NCBI GenBank assembly: GCA_963850425.1
Contig: CAWKLF010000005.1
Location: forward strand, 434,001-498,000
Reading direction: 5' to 3'
DNA from: Gp1-AA133 sp963850425
Lineage (GTDB): Bacteria; Acidobacteriota; Terriglobia; Terriglobales; Acidobacteriaceae
DNA length: 64,000 bases
A program made the translations under genes and the position numbers. How positions within the stretch are numbered: position 1 is the first letter of the stretch; the number at the start of each line of letters is the position of its first letter. The notes below the pieces were generated by a model that was not told the DNA's origin, searched no databases, and saw nothing but the letters and a program-made list of their open reading frames with translations. This document shows positions 35,263-44,500 of the stretch, one piece after another.

Positions 35263-35570
35263 AGGTCTCAGGTCGCAGGTCTCAGGTCTCAGGTGTCAGG
35301 TCTCAGGGCGGAACGGATCGGGCACTGCTTCATGCGCTTGCCGATTAGATCGAAGGGTCGACCTGGGACTGCAGTTTGCCGACGCAATTGATGAGCCTCA
35401 ACCCAGCGACATACCACTTCAACCACCGACGCAAAAGAAAAAAGGCTCGAACGAAATTCGAGCCTACGAAAAAACGAATGTCCAATTCCTCAGACCTCAG
35501 ACCTCGATAGACCTGAGACCTGAGACCTGAGACCTGAGACCTGAGACCTGAGACCTGAGACCTGAGACCT
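35263..35570. repeat. Heptamer array pair in inverted orientation
   Basis: The left arm (35263-35307) is AGGTCTC-type with variants (AGGTCGC, AGGTGTC); the right arm (35489-35570) is its inverse, with eight exact 7-bp GACCTGA units from 35510 to 35565 plus a partial unit. The right arm ends within the stop codon (35569-35571) of the minus-strand secreted protein gene, so read on the minus strand it begins TAGGTCTCAGGTCTC. The 180 bp between the arms holds a terminator. Confidence 0.85.
35434..35464 (-). terminator. Intrinsic terminator for the Met/His-rich secreted protein gene
   Basis: An 8-bp stem (GGCTCGAA at 35444-35451, TTCGAGCC at 35457-35464) with loop CGAAA. On the minus strand it is followed by TTTTTTCTTTT (35434-35443 complement), as expected for transcripts coming from 36114. 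Confidence 0.8.
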
Positions 35571-36114
35571 ACTTCTTCTTAAACTCCTGACTGATCTGCC
35601 CGACGCGCTCCACGTCCGCGTTCGTATACGTTCGAGCCGCATGCCGTCCGCTTTTCGCCGCGGCTGATGCTGCTACCGGACTGCCCGTCGCGGCGGCCGC
35701 CGCGTAATACGTCCACGCCTGATGCTCTTCGGCGCCACCTTCACGCTCCATGTGCATCATGTGCTCGGCGTGCATCCCCATCATCGGTCCTTCCGCATGG
35801 GGCAAGCGCACCGCGGGGGATACCAGCGGGCTGCCTCCGCCCGAATACCACACTACCTGGGTGTGTACCGCGTCGGGACTTCCGTCGACAATCGACATGG
35901 TCGAGTTGCGCGCTCCGGCGTGCAATCCTCCGGTGGCGTTGGATGCTCCGGCCGGCGATGCTGAAACTGTTTCGAACCCGATATTCGGGGTCGTAATCAG
36001 CGGAATATAGGGCCCGCAATTATTGGAACAGGTCGGAGCGATCCGAACCCCACCCTGCGCCAGGGCCAACGCCGACAGAGCCACCACCGCAATTCCTACC
36101 GTAAATCCACGCAT
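35569..36114 (-). CDS. Secreted protein with Met/His-rich segment
   Basis: 181 residues with a signal peptide (FTVGIAVVALSALALAQGG). The mature part contains PTCSNNCGPYIPLITTPN, then a Met/His-rich stretch (PMMGMHAEHMMHMEREGG) near 105-125 of the kind that binds copper(I)/silver in periplasmic metallochaperones, an Ala-rich part and a charged C-terminus (ADVERVGQISQEFKKK). No family is recognised; a metal-binding role is inference only. An intrinsic terminator lies 100 bp downstream, and the stop codon runs into the heptamer array. Confidence 0.75.
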   Translation of the reverse strand: MRGFTVGIAVVALSALALAQGGVRIAPTCSNNCGPYIPLITTPNIGFETVSASPAGASNATGGLHAGARNSTMSIVDGSPDAVHTQVVWYSGGGSPLVSPAVRLPHAEGPMMGMHAEHMMHMEREGGAEEHQAWTYYAAAAATGSPVAASAAAKSGRHAARTYTNADVERVGQISQEFKKK

Positions 36115-36302
36115 ACGCGCCTCCGGGAGAAGACTTCCTCCTTAAATAGAAGCAGGTCGCGTGCCAGTGAGTGGAAACGGACGGGTTCGCCTGCGATTTC
36201 CTGTTTTTGTAGGCTTTTCCGGAAAAAGGCAGGCAGTGCACCTTCATGAAATGCGCAAGATTATGCGTACAAGACGCAGAAAAATAACGATGCTTCTCCG
36301 GC

Positions 36303-37325
36303 TCAGCTGCCCACAAACCGCGCATAGAGACTGCGCGCCACGCCCGTGTCTGTGGTCCCTTTGATGATGGCGCGCCCGTCGCAGAACAGCGTCATCTCAT
36401 ACGGCTCGCGCCAGAACTTCAACACGAAATCATTGTGCCGCACCGTCCCGTGCGGCTTCAGCCGTTCGCTCAGCTCGCCAAAATCCACCGGCCGGTGCCG
36501 TTCGTGGATCTGCACCGAATTCCTCCCGCACAGGGTGATATGCGGCCGGCCCTCGCCCGCGAGATGAACAAAGTCGCGTTCTCCGCACGCCCGGCATCCG
36601 GCCCGCGGCTTGCCCGCTTGAATCTCCGCTCGCTCGTTGGTCCACACATCCCACGACAAGAGCGTCCGGCGCATCAGGTCGGCCGAGCCCACCAGCCACT
36701 TCAGGGCCTCTGCCGCTTCAATGGACGCCACCAGGTTCACCACCGAGTTCAGCACGCCAGCCGTTTCGCAGGTCTCAAAAATTCCCTGCGGAGAATCCGG
36801 AAACACGCATGCCAGGCACGCGGTTTTTCCTGGAATCACATTCAGCGTGACACCGTAGCTGCCCACGGCCGCCGCGTAAATCCACGGCACGCCGTTCTTG
36901 ACTGCATAATCGTTCACCAGGTACCGCGTTTCAAAATTGTCGGTGCCATCGAGAACGAGGTCCGCGCCTTCAAGGAGAACTTCAATGTTGTCGGGAGTCA
37001 GATCGGCGACTTGCGGTTCGACCACGATTTGCGAATTGAAAGCCGCAATCCGTCTGGCCGCCGCGATTGCCTTCGGCAGAGACTCACGCGCGTCCGCTTC
37101 ATCAAACAGCGTTTGTCGCTGCAGATTGCTGGGCTCGACGTAATCCCGGTCGATGATGCGGATCGTCCCCACGCCGGCTCGCGCCAACAGCGCAGCGACC
37201 GCCGAGCCGGTTGCTCCGCATCCCACCACGGCCACCCGCGCCGCCGCCAGCCGTTCTTGTCCCTGCGCGCCTATTCCCCGAAACAGAATTTGTCGGGAAT
37301 ATCTCTCGTCATGTTCCAAAGACAT
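36303..37325 (-). CDS. ThiF/MoeB-type adenylyltransferase
   Basis: 340 residues. The ATP-binding Rossmann start reads RVAVVGCGATGSAVAALLARAGVG, with RYSRQILF ahead and DRDYVEPSNLQRQTLF after, and a CX2C zinc pair (CLACVFPDS, then CRACGERDF) as in MoeB/ThiF. A C-terminal extension of about 85 residues (ITLCGRNSVQIHERHRPVDF ... SLYARFVGS) resembles the ThiS/MoaD-binding or sulfur-carrier-like domain that some fused members carry. It activates the C-terminal Gly-Gly of a small sulfur-carrier protein for molybdopterin or thiazole synthesis; which pathway cannot be told as no carrier gene is adjacent. Confidence 0.88.
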   Translation of the reverse strand: MSLEHDERYSRQILFRGIGAQGQERLAAARVAVVGCGATGSAVAALLARAGVGTIRIIDRDYVEPSNLQRQTLFDEADARESLPKAIAAARRIAAFNSQIVVEPQVADLTPDNIEVLLEGADLVLDGTDNFETRYLVNDYAVKNGVPWIYAAAVGSYGVTLNVIPGKTACLACVFPDSPQGIFETCETAGVLNSVVNLVASIEAAEALKWLVGSADLMRRTLLSWDVWTNERAEIQAGKPRAGCRACGERDFVHLAGEGRPHITLCGRNSVQIHERHRPVDFGELSERLKPHGTVRHNDFVLKFWREPYEMTLFCDGRAIIKGTTDTGVARSLYARFVGS

Positions 37326-37433
37326 TATCAGTCTCGAGCCGCGAAACCTTTATTATAAGTCCCGTGTTTCAGCAGGAAGGAGACTCTGGTCCAGTCGGTT
37401 GTAAAGGGAACGGCTTTGTGGCCTGAGCAGCGA

Positions 37434-37610
37434 GGTTGTTGGAAAAACTGGTTGTGAGCGGGATGGGTTGTGATAGGGACAGCTTGTGAGAAGGACGGGT
37501 TGTGAAAGGGAGGGATTGCGAAGGGACAACTGTGAGAAAGACGAGTTGTGAAAGGGACGGGCTTCAGCCCGTCCGTAAGCACGACTAATATCCGAGCGGC
37601 TTTAGCCGCT
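37434..37610. repeat. 16-bp degenerate tandem array and two hairpins
   Basis: Eight units of 16 bp (one of 14) with consensus GGTTGTGAAAGGGACG start at 37434, 37450, 37466, 37482, 37498, 37514, 37528 and 37544. The array runs into a perfect 8-bp hairpin (GGACGGGC/GCCCGTCC, 37555-37574) and then AGCGGC/GCCGCT (37595-37610). The gap 37326-37668 holds no gene. Confidence 0.8.
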
Positions 37611-37668
37611 GCCAGACCGCTCCATACAACGCGCAGACAACATTGCTTTCCACTCATTCATCGAAACA

Positions 37669-40600
37669 GTGAGCCATCCAACGGGTCGAGGAGTTTTTTT
37701 GCGAGCAAGGGCAACTTTGTGCAGGGTTGCGTTCGTGTGGTTGCTGCCCATGCTGCTCTCGGCGCAGCAGATTCCTTCCTCGCCCCCGCAGGATGTTCCG
37801 CTCCCCGACCAAACCTCCCAGACCTCGAATCCCGCTCTGGGAGCGATCTCGGCCTACCTAGGTCTGCCGGTCGGCGAGATTCGTTTCACGGGCGTTCCAC
37901 TGCGTGAGCGGGACCACCTGCGCGACCTCATGCCGCAGAAAGTCAGGCACGCGCTCGACCGTGATCTTCTCCGCGATAGCGTCAAAATTCTCTTTGATAC
38001 CGGCTTGTTCGCCGACATCCGCGTTGAAGCCGAGAAGACCGACGGACAGGTGACACTCACCTTCGCTACCGTGGGACACTACTTCGTGGGATCGGTCACC
38101 GTCGAAGGCGATCCGGGTCGTCCCAGCGCGAACCAGTTGGTCAGCGCCACCAAGCTCCAACTTGGCGAAATCTTCGCCCCCGAGAAACTGCAACGCGCCA
38201 ACAAGAACATTCAGCAAGTGATGTCGGACAACGGGTTCTATCGCTCCGCCGTTACCCACGACGAGCATCCCCATCCCGAAACTTCGCAGATGGATGTCGT
38301 GTTCCGCGTAACCCCGGGCTCTCCGGCAGCGGTCGGTGAAATTACGGTGACCGGGACAGGCGCCTACACCAAGGGCCAGGTCGAAGACATCGCGCACATG
38401 CATCCCGGCGATCGTGTGACCGCCGACCGGGTCAGCAGCGCCCTCCAGCGCATTCGCAAAAAATACTTGAAGCAGAATCGCCTGCTCGCGCAGGTCTCCA
38501 TCGCTTCGCGCATTTATCGACCCGACATCAACAAGCTCGACTTCACATTCCTTATCGACCCCGGCCCCAACGTCGACATCGCGGTCGAAGGTTTCAAACT
38601 CCGCAAGTCGGTCGTGCGCAAGCGCGTGCCAGTCTACGAAGAAAACGCGCTGGACGACGACCTGCTGAACGAAGGTCGCCGCAACCTGCTCGACTACATG
38701 CAGTCGCGTGGCTATTTCGACGCCAAGGTTGGCATCAAGAAGCAATCCGATCCCGCCAAAAACGAATTGCGCGCCGTCTATGTCATCGATCCCGGCGTAC
38801 GCCACAAACTGGTCAAGGTGATGATCACCGGCAATAAATACTTCGACCAGACAGCCCTCCGCTCTCGTATGCAGGTGCAACCGGCCACGCGCCTGCTTTC
38901 AAGCGGCCGGTTCAGCCAGTCTCTGCTGGCCTCCGACATCAACGGTCTGCAGGACCTTTACCGCGCCAACGGTTTTCGCAAGATCCAGATTAAAAGCACC
39001 GTGCTGGACAACTATGAAGGCGTGGAGAAGCGCCTGGCCCTGACCCTGGAAATTACCGAAGGAGCACAAATTCTAGTCGGGGATGTGAAGATTACCGGCA
39101 ACTCCAAAGTGCCCACCGACGACCTGCAGAGCCGCATCGATACGGCCACCGGGCAACCTTATTCCGATTACCGGCTGGCCGGCGACCGCGACACAATCCT
39201 CAACTATTACTTTAACAATGGATTCCCCGACGCAACCCTCGAAGTCTCAACCCACAACGAGCCGGGCAGCGAAGACCGCATTGCTGTGACCTTCAGCATT
39301 CAGGAGGGCGGACAGTTTTTTGTCGACCAGGTATTGGTTTCGGGCCTGGTGCATACCCGGCCCTACGTCGTGCAACGAAAACTTCGGGTCAGCCCCAGCA
39401 GTCCCTTGAGCCAGGAGGATATGCTCAGGACCCAGGCCTCACTCTACGACCTTGGAATTTTTAGCCAGGTCGATACTGCCGTGCAGAATCCTAACGGACA
39501 AGATCCCTCCAAGAATGTACTGATCGACATCCGCGAAGCCAAGCGCTACACGTTCAATTACGGACTCGGGATCGAGGTTCAAACGGGACAGCCATCGGCC
39601 AGCGAAACTGTGCCGCAGGGCAAGACCGGGGTCAGCCCGCGCGTCTCCCTGGAAATCACGCGGCTGAATTTTCGCGGATTGGATCACACCATCATTTTCA
39701 AGGGACATCTAGGCCGCCTGCAACAGCGCGCGTTGATCAGTTACAACGCCCCGGGCTGGCTCGACAATGACAAGCTCACGCTGTCATTCACCGGTTTTTA
39801 CGACAACACGCTGGACATCACGACCTTCACCTCCAAGCGTCTGGAGGGGTCGGCTCAGATCCACCAGTGCTTTGGTTCCAACGAGCAATGCGTCGTTTCG
39901 GGCAGGCCTCCCACCGAAGCGGTTTACAGTTTCACCTATCGGCGCGTGCAGGCCAGCAACCTTGTCATCACCTCGAATCTGATTCCCATTCTGTCGCAGC
40001 CCACTCGGGTGGGAATTCCAGCCGTCACGTTCATTCGCGATCGCCGCGACAGCCCGCTCGAGTCCACCAAGGGCACGTACGCAACTCTGGACGCGGGCGT
40101 GGCAGCCAGTTACTTCGGCTCGGAGGCCGACTTCAGCCGGATTCTGGGACAGAACTCCACCTACTACACGCTTGGCAAGAGCCGCCCGCCCAATAAGCGT
40201 TTCGTGTTTGCGCGCTCCACTCGCCTCGGCATCCAGAATCCCTTCGGCAAGACCGTGATTCTCGAGCCTAACGAGGCTCCTCCCAACGGCGCCAGCCTGA
40301 TCCCGTTGCCCGAACGTTTTCTGTCCGGCGGAGGCAACTCTCATCGCGGCTTCGGGTTAAACCAGGCAGGCCCACGCGACCTGATCACCGGCTTCCCGCT
40401 TGGAGGCAGCGCCTTGTTTCTGAACCAGCTCGAATTGCGCCTGCCGCCCGTCGATCTGCCTTATGTCGGCAGCAACATCAGCTTCGCCGTCTTCCACGAC
40501 ATGGGGAACGTCTTTGCCAAACCCGCCGACATGTTCGACAACCTGGTTCGATGGCGCCAGAAGGATCCTGACCTCTGCCTGCATCAGGCTACTTACACGC

Positions 40601-40824
40601 AGTGCGATTTTAATTACGTCTCCCATGCGGTTGGCATTGGGGTGCATTACAAGACACCCATCGGTCCGATTCGGCTGGACTTCGGTTACAATCTGAATCC
40701 GCCCGCTTTTCCCAGTTTCCAGTCGGTTACGAACACTGTGAACGAAGTGTCGTCTTCGACCCAGTTCGTTCCACAGCGGGCCAGTCATTTCAACTTTTTC
40801 TTTAGCATTGGGCAGGCATTTTAA
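37669..40824 (+). CDS. Omp85-family outer-membrane protein with about seven POTRA domains
   Basis: 1051 residues from a GTG start, with a signal peptide (AFVWLLPMLLSAQQ). Seven POTRA-like repeats can be traced by their first-strand motif: 67 (GEIRFTGV), 138 (GSVTVEGD), 223 (GEITVTGTG), 301 (VDIAVEGF), 381 (VKVMITGNK), 469 (LVGDVKITGNSK) and 550 (FVDQVLVSGL). The barrel (625-1051) starts at KRYTFNYGLGIEV and includes SGGGNSHRGFGLNQAGPRD (the lid/RGF motif of Omp85) and ends SIGQAF. BamA has five and TamA three POTRA domains, so this is an expanded form. It overlaps the SurA-like gene by one base. Confidence 0.93.
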   Translation: MSHPTGRGVFLRARATLCRVAFVWLLPMLLSAQQIPSSPPQDVPLPDQTSQTSNPALGAISAYLGLPVGEIRFTGVPLRERDHLRDLMPQKVRHALDRDLLRDSVKILFDTGLFADIRVEAEKTDGQVTLTFATVGHYFVGSVTVEGDPGRPSANQLVSATKLQLGEIFAPEKLQRANKNIQQVMSDNGFYRSAVTHDEHPHPETSQMDVVFRVTPGSPAAVGEITVTGTGAYTKGQVEDIAHMHPGDRVTADRVSSALQRIRKKYLKQNRLLAQVSIASRIYRPDINKLDFTFLIDPGPNVDIAVEGFKLRKSVVRKRVPVYEENALDDDLLNEGRRNLLDYMQSRGYFDAKVGIKKQSDPAKNELRAVYVIDPGVRHKLVKVMITGNKYFDQTALRSRMQVQPATRLLSSGRFSQSLLASDINGLQDLYRANGFRKIQIKSTVLDNYEGVEKRLALTLEITEGAQILVGDVKITGNSKVPTDDLQSRIDTATGQPYSDYRLAGDRDTILNYYFNNGFPDATLEVSTHNEPGSEDRIAVTFSIQEGGQFFVDQVLVSGLVHTRPYVVQRKLRVSPSSPLSQEDMLRTQASLYDLGIFSQVDTAVQNPNGQDPSKNVLIDIREAKRYTFNYGLGIEVQTGQPSASETVPQGKTGVSPRVSLEITRLNFRGLDHTIIFKGHLGRLQQRALISYNAPGWLDNDKLTLSFTGFYDNTLDITTFTSKRLEGSAQIHQCFGSNEQCVVSGRPPTEAVYSFTYRRVQASNLVITSNLIPILSQPTRVGIPAVTFIRDRRDSPLESTKGTYATLDAGVAASYFGSEADFSRILGQNSTYYTLGKSRPPNKRFVFARSTRLGIQNPFGKTVILEPNEAPPNGASLIPLPERFLSGGGNSHRGFGLNQAGPRDLITGFPLGGSALFLNQLELRLPPVDLPYVGSNISFAVFHDMGNVFAKPADMFDNLVRWRQKDPDLCLHQATYTQCDFNYVSHAVGIGVHYKTPIGPIRLDFGYNLNPPAFPSFQSVTNTVNEVSSSTQFVPQRASHFNFFFSIGQAF

Positions 40825-41510
40825 TGCGTAAGCTCCCCCTTACACTCGGGCTTTTATTGCTGGCTGTCTGCTCCAGCGCCCGCGCTGCCGACGTGGTCGA
40901 CCGCATCGTCGCCACCGTTAACGGCCACGTTATCCTGCAGAGCGACTGGGACGATGCGGTGCGCTTCGAAGCTTTCATCGAAGGCCGCCCGCTCGAGAAC
41001 TTGACCGACCAGGATCGCGGCCGAGCCCTCGACCGACTGATTGATCAGGAACTTCTCCGCGAGCAGTCCCAGGGAAGCGACGCTCCTCAGCCGCCCTCCG
41101 AAGAAGTGCAGCAGCGCATCATGGACATTCAGAAGGAGCACAAAGCTACAACTTCTTCAGCCTGGCACGCAGCGCTGGCGCACTACGGACTGGCGCAAAA
41201 ACAGGTGGAAACCTGGCTGGCGCATGACATTGCTGTCCTGCACCAGGTGGAGGCCCGCCTGCGCCCCACGGTTCAGATTGCGCCGCAGATGATTGAGTCC
41301 TACTACCAGGACACGTTTCTTCCCGAGTTGCGAAAGTCCGGGGCCCACGATGTTCCTCTGGCACAGGTGTCCGGAAAAATCCGCGAAATCCTCACCGAAC
41401 AGAAAGTGAATGAACTTTTCACCTCCTGGCTGCATAGCCTCCGTTCGGAAAGCAAGATCAGCACTCCCTCCTCCAGTCCGCCGGCCCATCCCGGAGGCCA
41501 AGGTTCGTGA
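40824..41510 (+). CDS. SurA-like periplasmic chaperone, N-terminal-domain type
   Basis: 228 residues. The signal peptide (LPLTLGLLLLAVCSSARA) is followed by the SurA-N pattern DRIVATVNGHVILQSDWDDAVRFEAF and ALDRLIDQELLREQSQG, then a helical chaperone region closing with AQVSGKIREILTEQKVNELFTSWLHSLRSE. No parvulin PPIase domain is inserted, so it is chaperone-only. It starts at the last base of the Omp85 stop (TAATG) and its own stop overlaps the TamB start (GTGA), showing translational coupling of the three genes. It likely escorts outer-membrane proteins to the Omp85 partner. Confidence 0.85.
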   Translation: MRKLPLTLGLLLLAVCSSARAADVVDRIVATVNGHVILQSDWDDAVRFEAFIEGRPLENLTDQDRGRALDRLIDQELLREQSQGSDAPQPPSEEVQQRIMDIQKEHKATTSSAWHAALAHYGLAQKQVETWLAHDIAVLHQVEARLRPTVQIAPQMIESYYQDTFLPELRKSGAHDVPLAQVSGKIREILTEQKVNELFTSWLHSLRSESKISTPSSSPPAHPGGQGS

Positions 41511-44500
41511 CCGAGGACGACGCCAGGCCAGCCCGTCGCAAATGGTGGAAATATCTGCTCGCGCTTTTTCTGCTCGGCCTGATCGCAGTCGCAGGCGCGG
41601 CCTGGTACATGACCACCGATTCCTTTCAGGCCTACGTGCGCGCCCGCATCGTGGCCGAAATGGAAAAGATTACCGGTGGTCGCGTCGAACTTGGCACCTA
41701 TCACACCATCCCGTTTCGACTGCAGGCTGAAATTCGCGGCCTGACGATTCACGGCACCGAGGCCCCCGGCGATATACCTCTTGCCCACGCCGACCGTGTA
41801 GTGGCCCGGATCCGCATCATCTCGCTGCTCGAAACTGAGTTCGGATTCAAGTCCATCGTGATTGAGCGTCCCGTGATCCACTTGATCGTTCATCCCGATG
41901 GCACTACCAACATGCCGACGCCCAAGGTCAAGCGCGAGTCGACCAGGAATCCCGTAGACGAGTTGTTCTCGCTTTCCATCCGCAACCTGCAAGTGCGCCA
42001 AGGCAACTTTCTGTGGAACGATCAGGGCACGCCCTTTGACTTTGACGTGAGCAACGTCTCGGCCGACATGAGCTACTCCTTCCTGCGCTCACGTTACGAC
42101 GGCACGCTAGCCCTGGGACGAGTCAGCACGCGCTACCGCGATTACCAGCCCTTTTCCTGGACCGCCGCCGCACGCTTCAGTCTCAGCAAGAACGAAGTCG
42201 AAGTAAGCTCGCTGAAGCTCGACACCGGGCGCTCGCACCTTGAGGCCAGCGGGCGAGTTCGGGATTTCTTCCATCCCGTGATCAGCGCCGACTACAAAGG
42301 AGCTGTCGATCTCGGCGAAGTCGCTTTCATTACGCGCCAGCGTGAACTGCGCGCGGGCTTTGCTGACGTGAACGGTAAGGGAACCTGGACGGCGGAAAAA
42401 TTTGCCTCCGACGGCAAGTTAGCATTGAAGAATTTCGAGTGGCGCGATGATCAAATCTTCCTGCGCGATGCCAGTGTGAATTCCGACTTCTCTCTCAACG
42501 ACCGCCAGCTCAAACTCAGCAAGGCGCAAGGGCGCTTACTGGGAGGGGCAGTGACGGGCGACCTCGAGATCTCCAACTGGCTGGCCTCTCAAGCTTCGCC
42601 CAGTCCTGCAAAAAGCGAAAACGCAAAAGAGAAGAAGGCCGAAGAACAAAAAGGACTATTGCGCGTGCGCCTGAAAGACATTTCCGCCAGCGCGCTCGCC
42701 GCTGCCGTCAGCACCCGCCAGTACCCGCTCGATCGCCTGAATCTGGCCGGCAACGCCGATGGCACGGTCGATGCGCGCTGGACCGGTTCTCCGAGCCGCG
42801 CGGAAGCGGACTTTGCCGTGACCCTTGCCCCGCCGGCAAGGGTGAGAGAAGGGCAAATCCCCGTTACGGCCAACGCCCGCGGAACGTATCGGGCGTACGC
42901 GGACGAACTGGAGTTGGCTCAACTCGACCTGGCTACGCGCGCCACCCAGCTCCATGCCAATGGCAAGCTCGCAGGAACGTCGTCACTGCAGCTTTCCGCA
43001 TCGACTTCGGATCTCGCCGAACTGCAACCACTCATTGTTGCTCTCCGTGGTCCCAGTCGGTTGCCAGTCGCGTTGCATGGAAACGCGCGCTTCACGGGAG
43101 CGGCCAGCGGTAAAGTTTCCTCGGCCAGTCTATCCGGCCACCTGCAGATGCAGGACTTCGACTCCATCCTTCCGGCAACTGACCGCACTCCTGAACAAAA
43201 AATTCATTGGGATGTGCTGGCCGCCGATATTCAGGTTTCTCCTCGAGTTCTCGCGATACGCCGCGCCTCGGCTGTCCACGGCGACACAACGAGTCACTTT
43301 GAAGTGAGTGCCTCCCTTACGAAGGGAAGCTTCACACCGCAGGATACCTTCACCGCAAACGTCGATCTCAAAAATGCCGACCTCGCCGAGGTTCAGGCCC
43401 TGGCCGGCTACCACTATCCCGTAACCGGACGGGCGAACCTCATGCTGCAAGCCTCAGGCACCCGAGCGCAACCCCACGCCGAAGGTCATGTCCAGGTTGC
43501 GGATGCCGTTGTATACGGTCAGCCGATTCATCAGTTCGAATCCGACTTGCGCTTCAACGGCAGCGAGGCGTCGCTCAATAACATGCACGTGTCGTACTAC
43601 GACGCGCAGGCCAGCGGCGGTGCCGCCTACGATCTCGACGCTCACACTTATCATTTCAATCTAGCCGGCAAGAACTTCGATCTGACCCGTATTCCCCGCC
43701 TGCAGACCACGCGCGTGCCGGTGGAGGGCCGCGTGGATTTCACGGCGCAGGGCTCTGGCACGCGCGAGACGCCGGTCATTAACGCGAATATTCTCGTGCG
43801 CGATCTCACGCTTGACCGCGAACGAGCCGGAAACCTCAACATCGATGCCGTCAGTGAAGGCGAAACCATCCACCTCACCGCCCGCTCCGAATTCGAGCAC
43901 GCGCAATTCAATCTGGATGGAACTGTGCAGGCCGTCGACGGCTATCCCGCCGACCTCACCGTCCGCTTCAACCACTTTGATCTCGATTCCATCTTCCGCG
44001 AATACCTCAACGGCCAGATCGCAGGACATTCGGGTGTCACCGGGGAAATCCAGGTGCGCGGGCCGCTGCGGAAGCCCCGCGACCTCGTGGTCACCGCCAA
44101 CCTTGATGGCTTCGACGTGACGGTGGATCAAGTCGCCTTGAAGAACGAGGGACCGATTCGCCTGTCGATGGCTCAGGAGATGGTGCGCCTCGAACAGTTT
44201 CATATCGTGGGCGAAAACACCAACTTCTCCGCGCACGGCACGGCCTCCCTGGCGGCGGGCAACGATCTCGACCTTGCCGGCGAAGGCCATCTCAATCTCC
44301 AGCTCATTCAAACGTTGAACTCAAACTTCACGTCCTCCGGTCAGGTCGACCTTGCGATGACGGTCAGCGGCCCAGTCGCGGACCCGCTGCTGCAAGGCAA
44401 AGTCACCGTGAGCCACGGCTCGCTCGCGTACGCGGACCTGCCCAGCGGCCTCAGCGATATGAACGGCACCCTCACCTTCAACAAGAACCGACTGCAGATC

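Noticed and set aside
37858..38880. 340-residue minus-strand frame opposite the POTRA region
   Set aside because: Antisense to conserved POTRA repeats; composition (Glu/His/Val/Asp-rich) is typical of reverse-strand shadows.
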